Part shown: piece after piece, positions 56,646 through 64,000 of the stretch
Position numbering within the stretch: position 1 is the first letter of the stretch
Layout: each line of letters begins with the position of its first letter
Source: Ochotona curzoniae
Lineage: Eukaryota > Chordata > Mammalia > Lagomorpha > Ochotonidae
Length of the DNA stretch: 64,000 nucleotides
Assembly: GCF_017591425.1 (NCBI RefSeq)
Contig: NW_024466459.1
Coordinates: forward strand, 3,100,001-3,164,000
Direction of reading: 5' to 3'
Position numbers and translations under genes: made by a program
Notes under the pieces: model-generated
Seen by the model: only the letters and a program-made list of their open reading frames with translations
What the model was told of the DNA's origin: nothing
Database searches by the model: none

Positions 56646-57649
56646 TACTTATTTTTTTTCTTGTAGAGAGGATTATGTGAGACTTACTCTTGGTACCACA
56701 GGATATTTAAAGAGTTAATCTGCCAGAGGAAATGAATGTAACAGCTTTTAAGAAGCTGGAAGATAATCATCAGGAAGCAGAGGCAGTTATGTGATTAACA
56801 GCACATATCTTGAGTCAAATACATCTAAGATGGGCAGTTTCCTCTGATGAAATGGAATTGGAAGAGCTCATTTTTATAATGTGCCTACTTCGTCCGTCCA
56901 TGGCTCAGGCCAGCTCCATCCACTCACACACCTTCTCCTGTGTCCAATCGTCATGGCTCAGGCTCAGGAGGCCTGTACCACTAGCAAATCTTTCCCCCTT
57001 ATCTGTAGGACGCATCTACTGCCACAAACTATGATCCCAACTGTCTTGCTCCACAGGTCACAGAAATCCAATACAGCACTGAATTTGGGCAGTTTCCATA
57101 AGAAATCGACCTTCCTGAGTCAAGCTGATTCCTCCCCAAAGGTCTCAGGGAAAATCCATCTTCACAGGCAGCTATCTATTCCAGAAGCATACAGACACAA
57201 CGGTAAAATGCTGCTTTTGAAATGTAACATCCCCCACTTCCCCTTACCAACGGGATGTGTTTGTTTCCTAAAAGGGGGCTATGGATAGACCTTTAGCGAA
57301 TTGTCACAATTCCTGCTTTGCCAAACCTGGGTCCCAGGAAATTTTTACATTCTTTTGTCCTGAAAATAGTCAGCAAGTGGGCAAACACTACTCAAAAGTG
57401 CTCAGAGGGCCAATGGCAGATAAAAAAAACAATCACATCAGTTGGCTGCAATTGCGAAGAATCTGCAGATTGCAATGGGATGGAAAAATAGAAATGAATG
57501 AGAAAACAGAAAAGCCACTGGCCAAGTGAACATCTTCATGTGTGCACAAGAAGGAGTGACGAGCAGCTGTGGAAAGGAAGCCCCCACACCACGGCATCAA
57601 ACCCTCTGCATCCCACAAGCTCTGCACGTCCACTTGCCAATTCCCTGCT
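56646..57649. other. Single-copy stretch of 1 kb
   Basis: A 135-codon plus frame at 56881-57288 is unrecognised. No repeat seen. Confidence 0.4.
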
Positions 57650-57935
57650 TCTCTTCTGATGTCTTCCAGCCACTATGCCTCTGCCTGTGCCCCTCACGGA
57701 TCCTGCCCTACAGTGCCTTCTCACAGGGTTACCTGTGGACAGCCTGCCCATTCTTTAAGTCCAAATTCAAATGCTGCATCCTCAATCCTTGTTCGCCAGC
57801 TCCAAATCACACTGGTTTTACACTTCAGCGGCCATTTCCCATCCTTCTCCAGTCTGGCGGCAGGTGGTTCCGTGGTCTATCATGACCTCCTTTAAAATTC
57901 ATCCATCCCTGAGGCTAGCACAGTGCACAGAAGTT
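57650..57935 (+). mobile_element. L2 LINE 3' fragment
   Basis: GCCACTATGCCTCTGCCTGTGCCCC, then CCATTCTTTAAGTCCAAATTCAAATGCTGCATCCTC, GGTTCCGTGGTCTATCATGACCTCC and GAGGCTAGCACAGTGCACAGAAG. This is the order of an L2 3' end. Confidence 0.5.
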
Positions 57936-59099
57936 GCCCCTTACTAATCTGGCAAACTGAACCAGTTTTGCTTGAATAGTGTTTATTTTTAATGAACTTA
58001 CTTGTAATATGTGAATTCATTAAGAAGTCATGACTGTGTTAATTATACTTTAAGAAAAAGAGTGATAAGTCTATTTGACTATCTCATTTTCTCATGCTGG
58101 TGCATACATGTGACAAGGAGTTGGAATAAATGCGCTTAGTTCCCGCTTGAAAAAAAGTCATGACTTCCGACTTAAACAAAGTAAGGTACTGCCTTCACAT
58201 AGTTTGTTTTCCCAAATATAAAGAACAGCAATGTCCCAAAACAAATGTCAATGCTTCCTCTTCCTGGTTCATACTAGTATAATTCAGCCACTGTTTCATC
58301 TAAAATTCATCCCATCTAGCTGTAGTGCAGAAAGACTCACCTGTGTAAAGAAATATAGGATAATAATAATACAGTGGTTAAGTGAAGTAAGCAAAAAATT
58401 CACACAACGTTGTGGAGAAAAGTATCCAACCAAATCCAACAGACAAAAAACAGATTGGGAAAAGTATGTATTGTATATATATAGTATTTTTTAAAAGTCA
58501 TGAAACGCTTACTGCATATAATACACAAAATGCTTACTGCATTCAATTTAGCTGGTGCTAAAGTATATAGCGTCTTTTCATCAAAGCAATATTTAGCTGC
58601 ACAAGCACAACAGGCTGGATTTTAGCATGCAAGAAAAGACCCAGAATTGCTGAGATTGTTGGATATTTTAGGACTTTCTCCAACATGCAAGGATCCTAAA
58701 ATTTCTAAGCTCTCTAAGTCAGTATCATAGTAAGACAAGAAGGTACACTTATGGCAGCATGCTAGTTGATGGAGAAAGAACAAATACACTTTCTTATCAA
58801 GCCACAGTCGAGGGACTTTGCCTGTGATTTCCTGCGCACCAGACTCCTGAGACAGAGAGCAACATTTTCTCTCTTCCTTAAGGAGCTCAAGATCCAACAG
58901 ACATCACACACTGGGAAATCATAACCCAGACTCACAACAGAAACCCCAAAAAGTTAGGGTATCACTGATTGGACAGAGGCAAACACCCACCTCAAAAGGT
59001 AAGGTCAGCTGCACAAAAGGGCATACCCAACCCCTTCCAGAACACACAAGTGGTGCAAATAGGCAGGACACAGAAGCTGGTGGAGGTTGAAGTTTACAT
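57936..59099. other. Single-copy stretch of 1.2 kb before the minisatellite
   Basis: Contains two copies of the 10-bp palindrome AGTCATGACT (58026-58035 and 58156-58165). No gene seen. Confidence 0.45.
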
Positions 59100-60030
59100 G
59101 TGTACAGCAAAGCTGTGGGAGGCAGATCCACTGTACAGCAAGGCCGTGGGAGGCAGATCCACTGTACAGCAAGGCCATGGGAGGCAGATCCACTGTACAG
59201 CACGGCCATGGGAGGCAGATCCACTGTACAGCAAGGCCGTGGGAGGCAGATCCCCTGTACAGCACGGCCGTGGGAGGCAGATCCCCTGTACAGCACGGCC
59301 ATGGGAGGCAGATCCACTGTACAGCAAGGCCGTGGGAGGCAGATCCACTGTACAGCAAGGCCGTGGGAGGCAGATCCCCTGTACAGCAAGGCCGTGGGAG
59401 GCAGATCCACTGTACAGCACGGCCGTGGGAGGCAGATCCACTGTACAGCAGGGCTGTGGGAGGCAGATCCACTGTACAGCAAGGCCATGGGAGGCAGATC
59501 CACTGTATAGCACGGCCGTGGGAGGCAGATCCCCTGTACAGCACAGGCGTGGGAGGCAGATCCACTGTACAGCAAGGCCGTGGGAGGCAGATCCACTGTA
59601 CAGCAAGGCCGTGGGAGGCAGATCCACTGTACAGCAAGGCCGTGGGAGGCAGATCCACTGTACAGCAAGGCCGTGGGAGGCAGATCCACTGTACAGCACG
59701 GCCGTGGGAGGCAGATCCACTGTACAGCAAGGCCATGGGAGGCAGATCCACTGTACAGCAAGGCCGTGGGAGGCAGATCCCCTGTACAGCAAGGCCGTGG
59801 GAGGCAGATCCACTGTACAGCAAGGCCGTGGGAGGCAGATCCACTGTACAGCAAGGCTGTGGGAGGCAGATCCACTGTACAGCAAGGCCGTGGGAGGCAG
59901 ATCCACTTTACAGCATGGTCGTGGGAGGCAGATCCACTGTACAGCAAGGCCATGCGAGGCAGATCCCCTGTACAGCAAGACTGTGGGAGGCAGATCCACT
60001 GTATAGCAAGGCCATGGGAGGCAGATTCCA
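59100..60030. repeat. 31-bp minisatellite, 30 copies, without indels
   Basis: Units start at 59100 and every 31 bp after it (59131, 59162 ... 59999). Each reads CTGTACAGCAAGG followed by CCGTGGGAGGCAGATCCA, with a few recurrent variant sites: AAGG/ACGG, GCCGTGG/GCCATGG/GCTGTGG, and a last base of A or C. Units 16-19 (59565-59688) are identical. The outermost units (1 and 27-30) carry private changes. No unit shows an insertion or deletion. The consensus has no stop in any of six frames, so open frames of 279 to 370 codons cover it on both strands. These encode a 31-residue cycle (plus strand GRQIHCTARPWEADPLYS...; minus strand ALLYSGSASHGLAVQWIC...). I regard them as non-coding. TATAGC variants (units 14 and 30) add a stop in one plus frame. 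Confidence 0.95.
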
Positions 60031-62918
60031 TCTTTCAGACTGCACTGCACTGTTGCCAGGCCAGAGCTGACATACACTTAGAAAGGGCCCTGGCAGAAGG
60101 AGCATGTTCATATTCAGGAACAACGGCTATCACTATCACTCCATTAAGACAAGTACATCAGATTGTCTTGATTTCTTAACAGAAAGCTAAAGTACATCTG
60201 TAAAAAGTCACCTCCCACAGAAGAAAACTGGTTGAAAGCAGAATGAGAAAGAGGAGGTAGAGCCCATGTTGCAGGGTAAAGCCAAAGCCAACCTATACTC
60301 CACTGGAAGGAACTACACAGAGCTGGAGAGTCAGCTTCAAGATCCTGGAAGGATGTGGTGTGCTGAATGGCATGTGATTGTCACCAAAACAAACTTGACA
60401 AAGTACACTCAGAGACACACGCCCCATCGGAAACAACCATGCTACCTATTGCTCTGAATCAGCACCACAGCAGCCTGGGTCTGTGTTATGCATAATTTTC
60501 AATGAAAACAGAATGGCCACAGATCATTGAGAGTTTACTGGAGTCTAACATTGCATTCTTCCTCTCTATTTTCAATGCCTACCCCAAACAAATAACAGAC
60601 CAAAACAAACAAAAAAAGCAGACAATGTCCTAAATTCCTTCAAAAACAGTAACAAAAAGAATTCCAAACCCTATCCCCTAAATCTCTCTCTCCCAAGCAC
60701 CACAATGAACTTGACCGTACACCAGTTTAACTGCTTCTGAGTCCTGGATTCAACTGGACCAAGAAACTGCACTACCCGTTCACAAGACCAGTGTGGTCTC
60801 TGTGACTTCCCATGAAGACAAACATAGGGAAGATACAGTAAGTTCTCTTTGTCCCTTAAACATGACCTTTTACCTACAGCTCCTGAATTGATCTAGGACA
60901 AAGTTCCTTTCCTTGTAACTGCCCTGTCCCCAGCTGCCACAGACAACTCTGAGTTCATCACACTCCAGGGTCACTTCCAATATCCCTTTCCCCCTCAACT
61001 TCTGAGTAGGGACAGGAGCAAGGAGACTTCCCCAAATCAGGACCATGCCTGCTGAGTACCCATCTGGAAAGATGGTGGCAGTGCCACAAACAAGTAACAA
61101 TGTGCCATTCTGGGGAGCAGCAACTAAGGCTCAAAAGGTGGCCCACATTTCCCCACCCCACCCAGAATCTTAAACATGAATTCTAATCAACTAGGGGCTG
61201 GCCTGTTTCCATCAGCACCACTCCTGACACCCACTCCCATCCTCCAGGAACGTTCTGGTGATCAGCAGAGCTTGTCAGCAGTGGAAACCTGCCCCTCTAA
61301 CTTGGTAATCAAGTCCAGCCACCTTTGAGTGGAAAGGTTGTTTTGAAAGAACAGCTTCTATGCTGCTACAGAGTGACACACATTAGTCCCCATTATATAA
61401 ATGATCACTTCTTCACTGAGTTGTCTTCAAAGGTATCCCCTTGCTGTCACCATGATAATTTTTGGTTTAGAGAATATCAAATCTGGGGAATGCAAAAAAA
61501 AAAAAAGAGCTACATAAAACTACATAAAAGACACTAAAGCAATGATACAGTTCAGAAGGAGTTAAAGTGGTCAGAGGCTACAAGAAAAAATTATTTACAC
61601 CAGCTTTCAAAAAGAGGGATTGTAACAAACTTAGTTAATGTACTTTTGGTTCATGTGCAAGTTTATGCCTACTATAAATACATCTATAATCCTTTACAGT
61701 TCCCAACTACTTGAGAGAAGGCTAAAAAAAAAAATCTCTGAAATATTTTTGCACTGACCTAGAATGAGTTGTTATTAGCATTCTGGGTACAATTGACTCA
61801 GTTGTCTGTCCACATCCTTCAACATTCCCCATGGATAATTTGCACATACAACACAAGACAGTATTGGACTGACACTGAGCTCAAAAAGTCATTCAAAACC
61901 TGCAGAGCTGAGCCAGATGGCCAGGTGGGAATTCTTCTAAAAAGGAGTTGAAGCTTTAAACTACCCAACTGTATGTCTACTGAGAGATCTGTCATTACAT
62001 GATGTCACATACTCCTAAGAAGACAGGAAAACTCATTTTCTGAAGGTGCCAAGAAACTGACAAAATTCCTTAAAGAAACCTTCAGCAGATTAAAAAAAAT
62101 ATCATTCCTCATGAGTTCAGGTTTTCAGAGAACTAAAGTGAGGCATGTCCGTGGGTTGTTAGTGATGAAAGTTGATGTCACTCGAGAATTTTCTGAGAAG
62201 TTCTTTGTGGAGGGCTATCTTAAACTTAACATCTAAATTCACATTTTAAATTGACTTGGCTGTTTCCAATTTCATTTTGGGAATGACACATTTCAAGAAA
62301 AATAAAGTTTTGCACTGCATTTCCAAACAACTTACTATTGGTTCTGAGATGAGCTTAGCACAGATGAAAAAGTAATTTATTGATGCAATCTGAGTGTGAC
62401 CATAACTGTGTTGAAGTCATTATTAACTAATGGCAAGGGTTAGACTTGTTTCCTTACCCACCAAGGTGGAAGGCTTCCTTCATGGTACAGTTGCTTTGCT
62501 TTTGTTTTTAAAAAGTACTCTTATCTGAATGCCTTACTAAATTTCTTTTCAACACTTCAGACTAACATACGTATGTAACTGTGGAAATGAATAGGGAGAA
62601 CAAGCTTGTGCCTGTGAAAATATAAGACACTTTTTCTTGGTGAGAATCAAGCCCCTGGAGCTGCAACCAGGAAATGACCCTTCCATGAAGACACTTGAAA
62701 GACACCTGAGCAGGACAAAAATGCCACCATCACTCTGGAGGTAAAAGACACAGCTTTAGAAATCAGTCATAAAACATATTACACAAAACATGTATGTAGA
62801 GTGTGGAATTAAAGGCAAATGGAAGGAATAAATGAAGGCCAGTAAGATCATATATTTGCATGAATTATTAAAGTTCCAGTATAAACTGGAAATTCCAACC
62901 CAACACAAATAAACTGAA
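60031..62918. other. Repeat-poor stretch of 2.9 kb, no gene assigned
   Basis: No SINEs. Short frames only (76 codons or fewer). The part at about 62000-62450 is AT-rich and looks conserved-like. A-runs lie at about 61494-61505 and 61725-61734. Confidence 0.45.
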
Positions 62919-63166
62919 GTGGGCATTACTCTAGCAGCTAGGATGCTCCCTGGGATGTGAGTATCTTTAACAGAGCACCTCGGTGAGATTCCAGCTTCCT
63001 GCTAACGCATACCATGGGAGACATGAGCTTAAGTACTTGGTTCCCTGTCACCCAGAAGGAATTCCTGGTCCCTGGCCCCTGTCTTTGGCCTGGCCCAGCT
63101 CTGGCTACCACACATACTTGGGAAGTTTCTGCGAGCTCTCCCTCTCTCAAAAGTGTTTTTAAAAAG
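62919..63166 (+). mobile_element. CSINE-type SINE, shortened
   Basis: GTGGGCATTACTCTAGCAGC head, GTGAGATTCCAGCTTCCTGCTAACGC, CAAGTACTTGG-type word at 63031, CTGGCCCCTGTCTTTGGCCTGGCCCAGCTCTGGC, CTCTCCCTCTCTC and a TTTTTAAAAAG tail. Confidence 0.85.
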
Positions 63167-63520
63167 TTTGTGCACACACTCATTGAAAAATAATCAATGA
63201 ACACTTGACACAAACAAGTACATTTTAATAAATTTCTCAAAGTGCTCAAGAGATCTAATTATGAAACTGTAAAATATTAAATAATGAACAAAACACAAGA
63301 TAATTAGGCTATAATTACCATATAATTCTGAATAACATCATCACACTCTGCTTCTTATTGCCTTTTCAGCAGCAAGGATGGCTCATCAAGAAAACATGTC
63401 TCATTCTGCTGTCCACCTGCACTTCCCAAATATCACATAGAATCTGGACTACGTTTCTGTTCCAAGTTGGCATAATACATACTGTATTCCCCAAGGCACA
63501 ACATCTAATGTGCCTTTTTT
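63167..63520. other. Single-copy spacer
   Basis: AT-rich; no features recognised. Confidence 0.4.
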
Positions 63521-63841
63521 AGAAAAAAAGATTTATTTATTCTTGAAAAACAGACTGACAGGTAGAGGGAGAGCCAGAGACCTTCTATCCACTTATCCCT
63601 CCTAGACACCCACAACAACCAGGGCCTGGCCAAGCCCAAGGTGAAAGCTGAGAAATCCACACTGGCCTCCCACACGAGCGGCAGGATTCCAAGCACGTGG
63701 ACCATCGCCTGCTGCCTCCACAGAGCATGAGCAGGAAGTTGGGTCAGAAATCAGAGGTGCTGGGATTTGAACCCGGCATTCCAGTATAGGACACAAGCAT
63801 CCCAAGCAGCAGCTTAATGTGCTGTGTCACAGTGGCCACTC
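63521..63841 (-). mobile_element. CSINE-type SINE, full length
   Basis: Antisense: AAAAAAAGATTTATTTATTCTTG, GGTAGAGGGAGAGCCAGAGACC, CAACCAGGGCCTGGCCAAGCCC, CCTCCCACACGAGCGGCAGGATTCC, GGGATTTGAACCCGGCATTCC, and head complement AATGTGCTGTGTCACAGTGGCC. Confidence 0.95.
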
Positions 63842-64000
63842 CATGGCATGACTTTAAATAACACCATAGACTTCAGTGGGAAGTTCTTGATAGCATCATC
63901 TTCCAAGTACACAACATGAACTAGGTACTGTATTAAGAGTTTGTATGCACATAACATCTAATGTGATAAGCACCAATCCGAATGAGAAAGATGATATTAT

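Noticed and set aside
59100..60030. CRISPR-like array (repeat size about 31 bp)
   Set aside because: The units are directly adjacent, with no unique spacers, and the genome is mammalian.
58919..60031. Long overlapping open frames (up to 370 codons) as a real repetitive-protein gene
   Set aside because: They exist on both strands and in all frames because the 31-bp unit lacks stops. No promoter, splice sites or non-repeat coding flank was seen.

Overview
The window is mammalian nuclear DNA, almost certainly from a lagomorph and most probably a pika (Ochotona). About 39 tRNA-derived SINEs of the lagomorph C-repeat (CSINE) type lie on both strands. Each has the typical order: tRNA-like head, 'CTCCACTTCCAATCCAGCTCCCTGCTAA', 'GGGAGACC..GGCTCCTGGCTT', 'GCCATTTGGGGAGTGAACC', pyrimidine run, 'CAAATAAATAAA' tail. 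The copy at 56335-56645 looks like the younger pika form. The genus is an inference from repeats and was not checked against a database. Older mammalian-wide repeats (MIR, L2, old L1, hAT and mariner relics, LTR fragments) fit a eutherian genome.

No protein-coding exon, RNA gene or CpG island could be supported. The window reads as intergenic or deep-intronic sequence. The long open frames are explained by repeats: a 31-bp minisatellite, a purine tract and an inverted L1 ORF2 remnant. Other open frames of up to about 160 codons match no family I recognise.

Layout. 1-20 kb: alternating SINEs and single-copy sequence, a 42-bp triplicate repeat beside an LTR-like fragment near 12.8-13.1 kb, and an ERVL-type LTR at about 19-19.9 kb. 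20-30 kb: more SINEs, then an L1 at 24.96-26.08 kb with the inversion typical of twin priming, followed by a repeat-poor stretch holding a 25-bp palindrome at 28.02 kb. 30-39 kb: an old L1 with a mariner-type MITE inserted in it, a 3.8-kb repeat-poor stretch with conserved-looking AT-rich blocks, and a roughly 330-bp purine tract inside a SINE. 39-54 kb: old L1, MIR and MER5A-like relics, dense SINEs and one chimeric SINE. 54-59 kb: repeat-poor sequence with possible conserved non-coding elements. 59.10-60.03 kb: a 31-bp minisatellite. 60-64 kb: quiet sequence and two SINEs.

The most striking object is the minisatellite at 59100-60030. It has thirty copies of a 31-bp unit, every one exactly 31 bp. 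Its consensus contains no stop codon in any of the six frames. Because 31 is not a multiple of three, all three frames of a strand encode the same cyclic 31-residue peptide. This probably reflects composition rather than coding, but the array is a strong candidate for a polymorphic VNTR and is worth checking for transcription and protein binding.
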